Assembly: GCA_028704125.1 (NCBI GenBank)
Contig: JAQVLM010000037.1
Coordinates: 1-12,460 of the forward strand
DNA from: Opitutales bacterium
GTDB lineage: Bacteria > Verrucomicrobiota > Verrucomicrobiia > Opitutales > JAFGAQ01
Direction: 5' to 3'
Length of the DNA: 12,460 nt
Below the pieces are notes generated by a model. It worked only from the letters and a program-made list of their open reading frames with translations, did not search any database and was not told where the DNA came from. Positions 1-8,511 of the stretch are shown here, piece by piece; the first letter of the stretch is position 1; each line of letters begins with the position of its first letter. The translations under genes were made by a program, and so were the position numbers.

Positions 1-57
1 CTCCAGGGCAACCTTGGCTTTGAACTCGGCACTGAATGAGCGGCGTTTCTTGGACAT
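1..57 (-). CDS. IS3-family transposase OrfA, N-terminal 19 residues (partial, runs off left edge)
   Basis: The first 19 codons read MSKKRRSFSAEFKAKVALE, the characteristic opening of the helix-turn-helix OrfA (HTH_8 type) of IS3-family elements. In the family OrfA binds the element ends, and a programmed frameshift joins it to the DDE integrase OrfB; neither later part is visible here. The start is supported by an AGGAG ribosome binding site at 66-70 (complement), 8 bases before the ATG. An ATG at 88 on the same strand is in another frame and is not the start. Completeness of the element cannot be judged from this end. Confidence 0.8.
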   Translation of the reverse strand, partial: MSKKRRSFSAEFKAKVALE

Positions 58-120
58 GCTTTTTTCTCCTTTTTGGTAGTCTGTTCATAGCTTGCCCTCC
101 TGTCCAGTTTTCCGGGGCCA
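1..120 (-). mobile_element. Terminal part of an IS3-family insertion sequence
   Basis: Read leftward, the element begins at base 120 with TGGCCCCGGAAAACTGGACA, a terminal inverted repeat starting with TG as is usual for IS3-family ends. It continues through a 63-base leader to the start of the OrfA transposase at base 57 and then leaves the window. Only one end is visible, so the second inverted repeat, the OrfB integrase part and any target-site duplication cannot be checked. The assignment rests on the OrfA N-terminus and the position and form of the end. Confidence 0.8.
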
Positions 121-185
121 CTTCAGTGTTCAGTCACGACCTACGACGCCGCGAAATACATATTACATTCGAATGAGGTGCATGC

Positions 186-1691
186 TCAGAGTGTCGTTTC
201 TCGTTTTCTCAGCATAACCACATAATATTTGTTCATATAGGAAACCCGATAGTTATCTTCCAAACATTTGATAATGGCACTTCTGTCTTCATCAAAAATC
301 CTCAACTGATCGGGTGATGACCAATTATAATTCAGTTTGAACATTGTGGAACCAACCCAAGCATCTGTGGATGGATCTTCCAAAAAACCAATAATGTCAG
401 AAACAGTGGAAAAATGAACCTGATCGGCTCTTTCCTGGGATAGACTTGTCGTAAAACCAAACATGCCCATTGCAAGTTTATTGGGAACATTGAAACCAGC
501 AGACACCGGAACTTCTATTGTCGTGGCAACAATTTGTGATGCGGGTCGAACCGTTCGACGAACAAATCTCACGACAGAATCATACTCTTCCAAATAGTCC
601 GAGTGCTCCCAACCATAGGGGGCATTCCGGAACATCCATCCCCCAAAAACAACAGAACCCATCGCAACATATATTAAATAAGGCTTAAATGAGTGCCTGA
701 TATTATCGATAACCGGGCCAAGGCCCCACGACACAAGCAAAATAGAAAGCGGTATGAAAAACACAACATAAACGCCATAGCCGCGATACGAACCGAGATT
801 AAATATTAAACTCATCAACACTCCAACACACAGGCCCAAAAAAAGTACGTTTTTTCTTTGATACCACATCGCAAACAATAACAGAAGCCAACTCATTGTT
901 GAATGGCTCAATCCATCTTTTATGATATAACTTAATGGAAAAATCCCCCCCGGAGGCATAATTCGAAGACGATGATAGTCTACTAACCAAAACAACATGG
1001 AATCCCAACACTTCCACCCAATAGAAACTAAAACTAGAAATGAGACCAAAACAGATCCGAAAAAAAACGCTATTCTGGTTTTGTTGTTCGGAAGACTATA
1101 TAACAAACCAACACTTCCAATAATAAACATGGGTGCAAGTGGCAATCGCACCAGACATCCAATGGCAGAAAAAGCCGTATAGAGCCACCAACGCCAGACA
1201 ATTGGGATGTCGGACAAAACGATTGCACCCGAGATCAGAATAACAAATCCACCCAAAGCAAATGGCTTTCCAATGGTTGCACGCTCCATCCAACCGGGCG
1301 AAGAAAGGAACAACAAAAGGAAAACCACCACAGAAAACCAGCCTTTCTTTCGCAAAAGAAAGATACTACCCACAATAACAGTGCAACAGGAAAGGATAAG
1401 ACCAAGCATACGCGTCCCATAAACGGTCCATCCCAAGTAAGGTAACACGACAGAGCCCAGCCACGCATGTGCGGGAGGCTGAGTCAGCCCAAAATCCGCA
1501 TAGGGTCTTTCCCCTTCGGATACAAGTTTGGCTGCAAACAAATAGAAACCTTCATCCGGTTCGAATCCTCCTTTCAACAAAGCAACACTCGAATACATTA
1601 CATATACGCCGAACAAGAGAATTGAGACCGCCCGAAGCGGAGATGGCCTCCGTCCAATCACTTTCCCCATTTCAGACTCAATGCTGCTCAT
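186..1691 (-). CDS. Polytopic membrane protein, GT-C / PMT_2-like glycosyltransferase
   Basis: A 501-residue protein with about ten hydrophobic segments between residues 20 and 355 and a soluble C-terminal part from about 360. The first extracytoplasmic loop carries Asp46-Glu47 in the stretch FEPDEGFY, followed by YADFGLTQPPAHAW. That pattern is typical of GT-C glycosyltransferases of the dolichyl-phosphate-mannose/ArnT type, where the acidic pair helps catalysis with a polyprenyl-phosphate sugar donor. The likely role is transfer of a sugar to a surface glycan, lipid or protein on the outer face of the inner membrane; donor and acceptor are unknown. An in-frame stop lies directly before the ATG at 1691, so the start is there or at Met8 (1670). 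No clear Shine-Dalgarno site is seen. The gene is visibly richer in A+T than the rest of the window and lies 65 bp from an IS end, which suggests transfer. Confidence 0.7.
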   Translation of the reverse strand: MSSIESEMGKVIGRRPSPLRAVSILLFGVYVMYSSVALLKGGFEPDEGFYLFAAKLVSEGERPYADFGLTQPPAHAWLGSVVLPYLGWTVYGTRMLGLILSCCTVIVGSIFLLRKKGWFSVVVFLLLFLSSPGWMERATIGKPFALGGFVILISGAIVLSDIPIVWRWWLYTAFSAIGCLVRLPLAPMFIIGSVGLLYSLPNNKTRIAFFFGSVLVSFLVLVSIGWKCWDSMLFWLVDYHRLRIMPPGGIFPLSYIIKDGLSHSTMSWLLLLFAMWYQRKNVLFLGLCVGVLMSLIFNLGSYRGYGVYVVFFIPLSILLVSWGLGPVIDNIRHSFKPYLIYVAMGSVVFGGWMFRNAPYGWEHSDYLEEYDSVVRFVRRTVRPASQIVATTIEVPVSAGFNVPNKLAMGMFGFTTSLSQERADQVHFSTVSDIIGFLEDPSTDAWVGSTMFKLNYNWSSPDQLRIFDEDRSAIIKCLEDNYRVSYMNKYYVVMLRKRETTL

Positions 1692-1855
1692 TCATCATCA
1701 ATACCCGATTCGAATCCAAACTTGCAATCCGTTTCCTTATACCAATATCCTTAGCATACTGATCCAAAAAACCTGATCTCTCCACTTCGACATTCTCCAC
1801 ATCCATTGCCTAGGTTTGATCAACATACTCATCCCCCCAAAAAACCACGGGGAAA

Positions 1856-2734
1856 TCAGTCAAAGACCACCGTCTTGTTGGCGTAAGTCAGGATCCGGTT
1901 CTCCAAGTGCCAGCGCACCGCTTGCGCCAGGACCATTTTCTCAAGGTCCTGCCCTTTGCGCATCAAGTCCCGGATGGTGTGGCGATGGTGCACCGCAGCC
2001 ACTGCCTGGTTGATGATCGGCCCCTGATCGAGAACAGGCGTCACGTAGTGCGCGGTCGCCCCGATTAGCTTCACGCCACGCTCATAGGCCTGCTGATAGG
2101 GTCGCGCCCCGGCAAACGCCGGCAGAAATGAGTGGTGCACGTTGATCACCGGATGCCCGAAACCCTTCAGAAAATCAGCCGAAAGAATCTGCATGTAGCG
2201 GGCCAGAATACCCAGCTTCACCCCATAGGACCGGAGGCACTCAACCTCCTCCTTCTCCACCGATGCCTTGTTCTCCTTGGTCATCGGAAAATAATGATAG
2301 GGAATCCCATAGTGCCGGGCGTCCTCCTCAAGATCGCGGTGATTCGAAATCACGCATGCGATATCGCAGGGATACTCACCTGACCGCCATCGCAGCACAA
2401 TATCGTGAAAACAGTGTCCATACTTCGATGCAAACAACCCCACTTTTGGTTTCGCATTCGGAGTGGAAGTCTTCACATGCATCCCGATCTCCTGTGCAAA
2501 CGCCTCAAACGCAGCGGATTCCTCCTCCAGACTTCCCGATCCCGGGATCCATTCAACCCGCTGAAAAAACACGATGGCCTCACCATCCCGATGCTGGTCC
2601 GCATGCAGGATATTTCCACCCCGCTCCCAGATCCAGTTCGCTACTCTGGCCACCAGTCCTGGCTGATCAGGCCCGTGAAGGAGTGCGATGATCGATTCGT
2701 TGTTGGCATTCCCGCTCAAAGTGTTTTCGCTCAT
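1856..2734 (-). CDS. purU: Formyltetrahydrofolate deformylase PurU
   Basis: Hydrolyses 10-formyltetrahydrofolate to formate and tetrahydrofolate in the cytoplasm, balancing the one-carbon pool and supplying formate for PurT-dependent purine synthesis where that enzyme exists. The 292 residues match the usual family length (about 280-290). Residues 14-90 form an ACT domain (ALLHGPDQPGLVARVANWI), which in E. coli PurU responds to methionine and glycine. Residues 96-280 form the formyltransferase-type catalytic domain with the active-site set Asn198 and His200 (INVHHSFLPAF) and Asp236 (VLDQGPII). The start at 2734 gives the full ACT domain; only a weak AGGA lies about 14 bases upstream. The gene is divergent from the htrA-like gene, with 146 bp between them, and stands alone on its strand. 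Confidence 0.95.
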   Translation of the reverse strand: MSENTLSGNANNESIIALLHGPDQPGLVARVANWIWERGGNILHADQHRDGEAIVFFQRVEWIPGSGSLEEESAAFEAFAQEIGMHVKTSTPNAKPKVGLFASKYGHCFHDIVLRWRSGEYPCDIACVISNHRDLEEDARHYGIPYHYFPMTKENKASVEKEEVECLRSYGVKLGILARYMQILSADFLKGFGHPVINVHHSFLPAFAGARPYQQAYERGVKLIGATAHYVTPVLDQGPIINQAVAAVHHRHTIRDLMRKGQDLEKMVLAQAVRWHLENRILTYANKTVVFD

Positions 2735-2880
2735 TTTGAATGTTTTTCCTGCACCTGTAGACTAAGTCAGCATGGCCGTTGTCTCTGCACCGGTTTCAAT
2801 CAAGATTCCGATGCAACCGATATTGCGCCTAATCCGTTGTTTGCATTGGGACAAGGACATTTACAATCTTTAATCCATAC
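2735..2880. promoter_or_regulatory. Divergent promoter region between purU and the htrA-like gene
   Basis: These 146 bases separate two divergent start codons and must hold promoters for one or both genes unless these lie further away. I see a TACAAT hexamer at 2862-2867, but no well-spaced -35 match, and it would leave only a few bases before the ATG at 2881. No operator palindrome stands out. Confidence 0.3.
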
Positions 2881-4386
2881 ATGAAGCACATGCATAAACT
2901 GACCTTCCATTCGCTTATCGCATCAACCTGCCTTCTGGCACTGACCGCCTGCGCATGGGGAGAGGGCGACAAACCCGCTGCCGACACCATACCTGACAGC
3001 GAGAGATTCCCACTCGACACCACGTCTCTTCAGCGCGCCGGAGCACCTGCACTGACTTCTTATGCCGGGCAGCTCAAGGATGTCCAGGAGGCCGTGGTCG
3101 CCGTTTACACCGCACGTCTTGTTCGGGTCTCCAACAACCGTGGAGTGGATCCCTTCGAAGAGATGCTCAGGCGTTTCTATGGCATCCCGACACCGCCCCA
3201 GCAAAACCAACCTCAGCAAGAAGAACCTGAGATGCGCAGTGTCCCTTCAGGCCAGGGATCTGGAGTCATCGTTTCGGCAGATGGATACATCCTTACCAAC
3301 AACCACGTTATCTCCGACCGCAACGGAGCCAAGGCAGACGAAATATTCGTCAACCTCAATGATGGACGCGAACTCAAGGCCACAATCGTCGGCTTCGACG
3401 AGAAAACCGACATCGCCGTCCTGAAGGTCGAGGCGGAAGACTTGCCCTACGCCAATATGGCCGACAGCGACAACCTCATGATCGGCGACATCGTTTTCGC
3501 CATCGGAAATCCCATGGGAGTAGGCCGCACCGTAACGATGGGCATCATCTCGGCCACCAGTCGCCGTATCGGAATCCTGGGTGACAATTCCTACGAAAGC
3601 TTTATCCAGACCGACGCCGCTATCAACATGGGAAACTCGGGCGGCGCGCTCGTGGACGCCATGGGTCGCCTCATTGGCATCAACACCGCGATTGTCTCCC
3701 AGTCCGGAGGCAGCATCGGAATCGGCTTCGCCGTTCCCGTCAAACTGGCCCGCAGCATCATGGTATCGCTCATCACCGACGGCCAAATCCGCCGGGGCAT
3801 GCTCGGAGTTCTCATTGATGACCTATCTCCCGATCTGGCCGAATCCTTCGGCATGGATTCAAACCAAGGCGCAGTCGTGACGCAGGCTCAGGACAACCTC
3901 CCCGCAGCAAAGGCGGGTATCCTGCCTTCCGATATTATCATCAAGATCAATAATCACCGGATCAAGAACGCTGCCGACCTTCGTCTCACCGTCGCTCAGT
4001 ACACTCCGGGAACCGAGGTTCAGGTCACCTTGATCCGCAACGGCAAGGAACTCATCCTTCCGGTAATCCTCGCTGATCAAAATGATCCATATGGCACCGG
4101 AGCAACAACCGTTAATGAGCTTTTCGAAGGGGTCGTCACCCAGATCGCGAATCAGGAGCTGCGACAGCAATACGGGATTCCCGACACCATCAACGGGCTC
4201 GTGATTACCGAAATTCGACCCACGTCACCTTACGCACGCGCCCTTCGTCCGGGGATGGTCATCCTCGAGGTAAACGGACGCCCCGGCAAAACCATCGAGG
4301 AAGCCCGCGCCGCCCTCCAGAAGGGAATCAACCGCCTCTACGTCGTGCATCAGGGCACCTACGGCTTCATCGCCATCCGGATGTAA
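2881..4386 (+). CDS. htrA: DegP/HtrA-family serine protease with two PDZ domains and a lipobox
   Basis: Envelope quality-control protease of 501 residues. The N-terminus is a signal peptide; L21-T22-A23-C24 is a good lipobox, so the mature protein may be a lipoprotein anchored at Cys24, although signal peptidase I cleavage after Ala25 is possible. The trypsin-like domain (about 65-295) has the full triad: His142 (TNNHVISD), Asp177 (KTDIAVLK) and Ser253 (GNSGGALVD). A Gln/Pro-rich stretch at 104-116 fills the place of the LA loop, shorter than in E. coli DegP. PDZ1 spans about 303-398 and PDZ2 about 413-498, so it has the two-PDZ layout of DegP and DegQ rather than the one-PDZ layout of DegS. 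The start at 2881 has no strong ribosome binding site; Met4 (2890) is an alternative. Transcription ends at the terminator at 4427-4462. Confidence 0.93.
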   Translation: MKHMHKLTFHSLIASTCLLALTACAWGEGDKPAADTIPDSERFPLDTTSLQRAGAPALTSYAGQLKDVQEAVVAVYTARLVRVSNNRGVDPFEEMLRRFYGIPTPPQQNQPQQEEPEMRSVPSGQGSGVIVSADGYILTNNHVISDRNGAKADEIFVNLNDGRELKATIVGFDEKTDIAVLKVEAEDLPYANMADSDNLMIGDIVFAIGNPMGVGRTVTMGIISATSRRIGILGDNSYESFIQTDAAINMGNSGGALVDAMGRLIGINTAIVSQSGGSIGIGFAVPVKLARSIMVSLITDGQIRRGMLGVLIDDLSPDLAESFGMDSNQGAVVTQAQDNLPAAKAGILPSDIIIKINNHRIKNAADLRLTVAQYTPGTEVQVTLIRNGKELILPVILADQNDPYGTGATTVNELFEGVVTQIANQELRQQYGIPDTINGLVITEIRPTSPYARALRPGMVILEVNGRPGKTIEEARAALQKGINRLYVVHQGTYGFIAIRM

Positions 4387-4426
4387 GCCCAAATCCCTGA
4401 ATCCCGACAGTCCACTCTCGATTCAA

Positions 4427-4462
4427 CGCCCCGGACAGCCACACTGTCCGGGGCGTTTTTTT
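4427..4462 (+). terminator. Intrinsic terminator after the htrA-like gene
   Basis: A perfect 12-bp stem, CGCCCCGGACAG (4427-4438) with CTGTCCGGGGCG (4444-4455), closes a 5-base loop and is followed by seven T (4456-4462). It begins 40 bases after the stop codon at 4386. The T-run is on the plus strand, so it serves the protease gene and separates it from the next gene pair. Confidence 0.95.
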
Positions 4463-4561
4463 GGCACATTCCAGCCTGCCCAACTCCGCACCCACCAAGT
4501 TATTCACATCCCATGCTTTCGTTTTGCATTTTCCCTCCCTTCCTGATGGACTGCATTTCCG

Positions 4562-5035
4562 ATGCCGAAGCTCCAACCATCGCGCAGACTCAAGGCGCTG
4601 AACGCGCTTCTGTCCGCCATAGCTCCTGAAGATACCGAGAACCGCACGGAGATCTCCAAAGCCGTGGATTTCTTTCTCGACGAAGTGGATGCATCCGAAG
4701 ACTCGGACAGCCACATCATCGACTGCGCACGCAGCATTTTCCAGCTCCACCTTCAGGGATTCCGCGACAGCATTGGCCTCGCATTCTGGGAAGTCACTGA
4801 CCTTGAGGGCGAACCGCTCTGGATGCGAGCCGCCTTCCTTGCTAAACTCAACGAACTGGCGGGCTACTCCAAAGCCACCTTGCTTATCTGCGGGCTTCAG
4901 GAAGCCTGCCGGAAGGGTGCGGCATTCTGGTCAAAGGCAGCATGGAAACGATTCGAAGAAGCCCGTAATCACCTCGATGAGATCGCCCTCAGTTGGCACC
5001 GCAAAGGCTGCGATCTCACGCTGATCTACTTCTGA
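4562..5035 (+). CDS. Hypothetical protein, 157 residues, in a pair with the HIT gene
   Basis: I do not recognise this protein. It appears soluble, without signal peptide or membrane segment, and largely helical. It has an acidic middle (FFLDEVDASEDSDSH, residues 37-51) and a basic N-terminus (MPKLQPSRRLK). Coding is supported by third positions rich in G and C, by its position between a strong terminator and the HIT gene, and by the 13-bp gap to that gene, which suggests co-transcription. The start at 4562 is the first in-frame ATG; no Shine-Dalgarno site is evident, and the ATG at 4546 is out of frame. Long overlapping minus-strand frames (for example 4367-4750) are less convincing because they cross the terminator and the end of the protease gene. 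Confidence 0.7.
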   Translation: MPKLQPSRRLKALNALLSAIAPEDTENRTEISKAVDFFLDEVDASEDSDSHIIDCARSIFQLHLQGFRDSIGLAFWEVTDLEGEPLWMRAAFLAKLNELAGYSKATLLICGLQEACRKGAAFWSKAAWKRFEEARNHLDEIALSWHRKGCDLTLIYF

Positions 5036-5048
5036 ACCCTTTCATTTT

Positions 5049-5393
5049 ATGAGCGACAAAACCCTATTCTCGAAGATCATCGACCGGGAAATACCTGCCA
5101 AAATCGCCTACGAGGATGACGATTGCATCGCCTTGCATGACATCAACCCACAGGCTCCCGTCCATGTGCTGATCATCCCCAAGAAGCCTATCCCAAGGCT
5201 CACGGAGGCGACTGCTGAAGATCAAGCCCTGCTGGGCAAGCTGATGCTCACCGCAGCTTCCCTCGCACGCCAACTCGAGCTGGATCAGGGTTTTCGAGTC
5301 GTCATCAACAACGGCCCATTCGGCGGCGAGTCGGTTCCCCATCTCCACGTCCACCTGCTCGGAAAACGTCCGCTCCGCTGGCCTCCCGGATGA
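5049..5393 (+). CDS. hinT: HIT-family (HinT-like) purine nucleotide phosphoramidase/hydrolase
   Basis: A 114-residue cytoplasmic protein of the histidine triad family, at the usual length for HinT. The family hydrolyses AMP-N linkages such as adenosine phosphoramidates and aminoacyl-adenylates and works as a homodimer. The triad is His98-Leu-His100-Val-His102 (ESVPHLHVHLLG), with His100 as the expected nucleophile; His39 in the preceding strand (APVHVLIIPKK) and FSKIIDREIPAKIAYEDD near the N-terminus are also typical. The start at 5049 gives the standard MSDKTLFSKI opening. It follows the unknown 157-residue gene by 13 bp, so the two are probably one operon. No recognisable ribosome binding site precedes it. 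Confidence 0.93.
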   Translation: MSDKTLFSKIIDREIPAKIAYEDDDCIALHDINPQAPVHVLIIPKKPIPRLTEATAEDQALLGKLMLTAASLARQLELDQGFRVVINNGPFGGESVPHLHVHLLGKRPLRWPPG

Positions 5394-5462
5394 CCCATCG
5401 ACCCTTCGGTTCTTCTGGGACCGTTTTTTCGCTATCCGCTGCATCCACCACTCCCACCATTC

Positions 5463-5496
5463 GGATGACGGCGGAATCATCGAAGAACCGTCATCC
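5463..5496 (+). terminator. Possible stem-loop terminator after the HIT gene
   Basis: GGATGACGG (5463-5471) and CCGTCATCC (5488-5496) form a perfect 9-bp stem around a 16-base loop, 70 bases after the HIT stop codon. No T-run follows (the next bases are CGGAAAAACTG), so it is at best a weak or factor-dependent terminator, or an mRNA 3' end stabiliser. Confidence 0.35.
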
Positions 5497-5586
5497 CGGA
5501 AAAACTGACTAATATTCCGATCGGGTTATGCGTAGGGTGTGTGTGAAGCGAAGCCACTGTTCCTTCTATTCCTCCCGAAACCTGCT

Positions 5587-8511
5587 ATGAAAAATCCGCT
5601 CAGAATACGCCGCTCAATCCTGTCCGCCGCCTTGATGGTGTTCGGACTCACCTCTTTTGCAGAAAACCCCAAAGTCTCCCTTTCGGTGCCCGGCGCCGAC
5701 AAGGGCGTGGTTTTGGAGAGCGTTCGAATCGATGTCGACATCCTGGGCAATTATGCCATGACCACTTCGGAACTGGTGTTCCACAACCCGAATGGCACGA
5801 TTCTCGAGGGCAGTCTCGAGTTTCCTCTGCTTGAGGGCCAAAGCGTTGTGCGTTTCGCCATGGATGTTTCCGGCGAACTCCGCGAGGCGGTCCCGGTCGA
5901 AAAGGAGCGTGGCCAGGAGGTATTTGAAGCCATCGAGCGACGCGGAGTCGATCCCGGGCTACTCGAACGCACCGAGGGAAACCACTACCGCGCCCGCATC
6001 TACCCGATCCCGGCCAACGGCTCAAAACGGGTGATCATCGGCACGCTGGAAGACTTGTCCACCCAGGGAAACCGCCCGGTCTTCAGGCTTCCGCTGAACC
6101 ACGGCACCGTCAAAAGCTTCTCGATCCGCATACAAGTAAGAGGATCGGACTCCATCCCCGGGGTCCATGTGACAGGCAATGATCTGGTATTCTCGGACTG
6201 GCGGAAGGATTGGGTGAGCGAGGCCGCGGCCACCAACTTCAAAGCCGACGGCACGGTCGAAGTCGAGCTGCCTCAGGCATCGAAACCCCACGCTTTCACG
6301 GGACAGGCCAATGGCAAAACCTACTTCTATGTGCCCCTGACGATCCCCTCTCACTCGCCATCCAAACGCCCGGCGCCTTCTACCATTTCACTGGTCTGGG
6401 ACGCCTCCGGCTCCGCCCAACAACGCGACTTCGATCGCGAGTTCGCGTTTCTCGAATCCTTCTTCGCCGCCTATCCCGACGTCGACGTTAGGCTCCACTT
6501 CCTGCGCAACTCGATCGAGGACGCGGGCACTCTCTCCATTCGCAAAGGCGACTGGTCCGGGCTCCGCAACACCCTGAAGTCAGCAGCGAGGGATGGCGCA
6601 ACCGGCTGGGATGCGCTCGCTTCGGCATTCACCGGAGATTGGTGCATTGTCTTCAGCGATGGCATGAAGAACTGGGGTTCCAACGATCCGCTCACCAGCA
6701 GCGTCCCGGTGTTTTGCGTCACATCCACCGCACAGTCGGACACCTCCCGCATGCGGGACCTTTCCGAGCGCTCGGGAGGGGCCTTCGTCAACCTGCTTTC
6801 CGATTCCCCGGACAATGCGATCCAACAACTTACCGACGCACCCTCCATCATCGAATCGATCGATTACAACCCCCAGGATCTCGCGTTTGTGACACCCGCT
6901 GCCGGCGCACGTCTGAATCAAGGCGCCGCAGTTACGGGCATTCTCCGGGCAAACCAGGCTTCGATCCAACTCGTGATCCGTACCGGAGATGGCAAATCCC
7001 ACTCCCACCTGATCCCCGTCTCATCAAATACTCCCGCTTCTCCACTCGTGCCACGGGTTTGGGCAGCATCGCTGATACGTTCACTGGAAACCGATTTTGA
7101 ACGCAACCGGGCCGAGATCGGGCAGTTGGGTAAGGATTTCAACATCGTCACTCAAGGAACTTCCCTCATCATCCTCGACACCATCGAGGACTACGTCACC
7201 TACCGCATCCGCCCGCCCGCGTCCATGCTTTCCGAATACGAGAACCGGATCCGGCAGCTCGACCAAAACAAACACGCGGATCAGGAACGTCACCTCGATG
7301 ATGTCCTAAGGCTATTCCAATCCAGGATCAAGTGGTATGAGAAGAAGTTCCCGAAGGACGACCCGCAGAAATCCGATGAGAAGAAAGAAAGCGCGCAAAC
7401 TGCCGGTGCGATTCCCCCCGCACCCATGGGAGCAACCTTTTCCGCATCCGTGCCAGAGGAAGTCCAAGTCCGCGAAACAGTTGTGTTCTCAGCAGAAGGC
7501 GAAGCGCTGGGAAGGGTCGCATCGGATGAAATGCACGACTACGGCGAACCCGGCGGCCTCGGAGATGGGCCCGATGGAGCGGCTTCCACTGCACCGGGTA
7601 ACACGGCCACCATCGCACTCCAGCCATGGAAACCCGACTCATCCTATGCCGCCCACCTCAACCGCATGGACGGTGAGGACTGCTACCGCGCCTATCTGGA
7701 AGAAAAACCGGACTACCTGCGCAGCACCGCATTCTACCTCGATTGCTTTGACATCCTCATGGACAAAAACCTGCCGGACCTTGCGCTCCGCGTCCTCTCC
7801 AACCTGGCCGAAATCCAGATCGAAAACCACTCCATCCTCCGGATTCTGGGCTACCGCCTCGTTCAGGCCGGACATCCCGAACTCGCAATCCCGGTCTTTG
7901 AAAAGGTCGCCAGCATCCGCCCCGAGGAACCCCAGAGCCTCCGCGACCTCGCACTCACATGGCAGACCATCGGAGACCACCGCAAAGCCATCGACCTTTT
8001 CTGGAAGGTTATATCCTCTTCGTGGGATGGGCGTTTCCCCGAGATCGAGCTGATTGCGCTGAACGAGCTCAATGCTTTGATCTCCACCGCACCCTCCGGG
8101 CTGGATCTCAGCGCAATCGATGCGCGCTTCATCCGGCCGATGCCGCTTGACCTGCGCGTGGTCCTTACATGGGACGCCGACAACACCGATATTGACCTGT
8201 GGGTTACCGATCCAAACGGAGAAACCTGCAAATACGATCACAACCTCACCTATCAGGGCGGTCTCATCAGTCGGGATTTCACCCGCGGCTACGGCCCCGA
8301 GGAGTTCGTTCTCCGCATGGCCAAGTCCGGCACCTACCGGATTCAAGCCAACTACTACGGAAACACCCAGCAGATCATCTCGGGCAGCACCACGCTACAG
8401 CTCGCATTCCAGACCGGATTCGGCACCCCGGAGTTCGAGGAAAAGAGTGTCACCCTCCGCCTCAAAGATATCAAGGAGGTGATCCATGTCGGATCCTTTG
8501 TCGTGGAATAG
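5587..8511 (+). CDS. Exported VIT-VWA-TPR-DUF2135 protein
   Basis: A 974-residue protein whose biochemical role is unknown. Residues 1-25 are a signal peptide (ILSAALMVFGLTSFAEN). A VIT domain spans about 30-157, as in inter-alpha-trypsin inhibitor heavy chains. A von Willebrand A domain follows at about 267-404; its metal site is Asp272-x-Ser274-x-Ser276 (WDASGSA), with Thr339 and Asp358 as the probable remaining ligands. Residues 490-545 hold the motif FNIVTQGTSLIILDTIEDY, common after VWA in bacterial VIT proteins. A charged and Gly-rich linker (about 560-670) leads to TPR-like helices (about 724-814) and a C-terminal DUF2135/YfaP-type domain (about 857-967, VVLTWDADNTDIDLWVTDPN). The open frame extends to a GTG at 5539, but the ATG at 5587 puts the signal peptide at the N-terminus. 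An envelope or periplasmic binding role is likely. The next coding DNA is an alpha-2-macroglobulin remnant. Confidence 0.88.
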   Translation: MKNPLRIRRSILSAALMVFGLTSFAENPKVSLSVPGADKGVVLESVRIDVDILGNYAMTTSELVFHNPNGTILEGSLEFPLLEGQSVVRFAMDVSGELREAVPVEKERGQEVFEAIERRGVDPGLLERTEGNHYRARIYPIPANGSKRVIIGTLEDLSTQGNRPVFRLPLNHGTVKSFSIRIQVRGSDSIPGVHVTGNDLVFSDWRKDWVSEAAATNFKADGTVEVELPQASKPHAFTGQANGKTYFYVPLTIPSHSPSKRPAPSTISLVWDASGSAQQRDFDREFAFLESFFAAYPDVDVRLHFLRNSIEDAGTLSIRKGDWSGLRNTLKSAARDGATGWDALASAFTGDWCIVFSDGMKNWGSNDPLTSSVPVFCVTSTAQSDTSRMRDLSERSGGAFVNLLSDSPDNAIQQLTDAPSIIESIDYNPQDLAFVTPAAGARLNQGAAVTGILRANQASIQLVIRTGDGKSHSHLIPVSSNTPASPLVPRVWAASLIRSLETDFERNRAEIGQLGKDFNIVTQGTSLIILDTIEDYVTYRIRPPASMLSEYENRIRQLDQNKHADQERHLDDVLRLFQSRIKWYEKKFPKDDPQKSDEKKESAQTAGAIPPAPMGATFSASVPEEVQVRETVVFSAEGEALGRVASDEMHDYGEPGGLGDGPDGAASTAPGNTATIALQPWKPDSSYAAHLNRMDGEDCYRAYLEEKPDYLRSTAFYLDCFDILMDKNLPDLALRVLSNLAEIQIENHSILRILGYRLVQAGHPELAIPVFEKVASIRPEEPQSLRDLALTWQTIGDHRKAIDLFWKVISSSWDGRFPEIELIALNELNALISTAPSGLDLSAIDARFIRPMPLDLRVVLTWDADNTDIDLWVTDPNGETCKYDHNLTYQGGLISRDFTRGYGPEEFVLRMAKSGTYRIQANYYGNTQQIISGSTTLQLAFQTGFGTPEFEEKSVTLRLKDIKEVIHVGSFVVE

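Noticed and set aside
2837..2867. Sigma-70 promoter before the htrA-like gene (TTGTTT or TTGCAT with TACAAT)
   Set aside because: The spacers are 19 or 15 bases and the start site would fall only a few bases from the ATG, so support is too weak to call.
3247..3786. Minus-strand open frame of 179 codons
   Set aside because: It lies inside the protease domain of the htrA-like gene, is antisense to it, and has a composition typical of a mirrored GC-rich gene.
4367..4750. Minus-strand open frame of 127 codons
   Set aside because: It overlaps the end of the protease gene and spans the intrinsic terminator; the plus-strand frame at 4562-5035 fits the operon better.
7639..8346. Minus-strand open frame of 235 codons
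   Set aside because: Antisense to the TPR and DUF2135 parts of the VIT protein, whose domains are recognisable on the plus strand.
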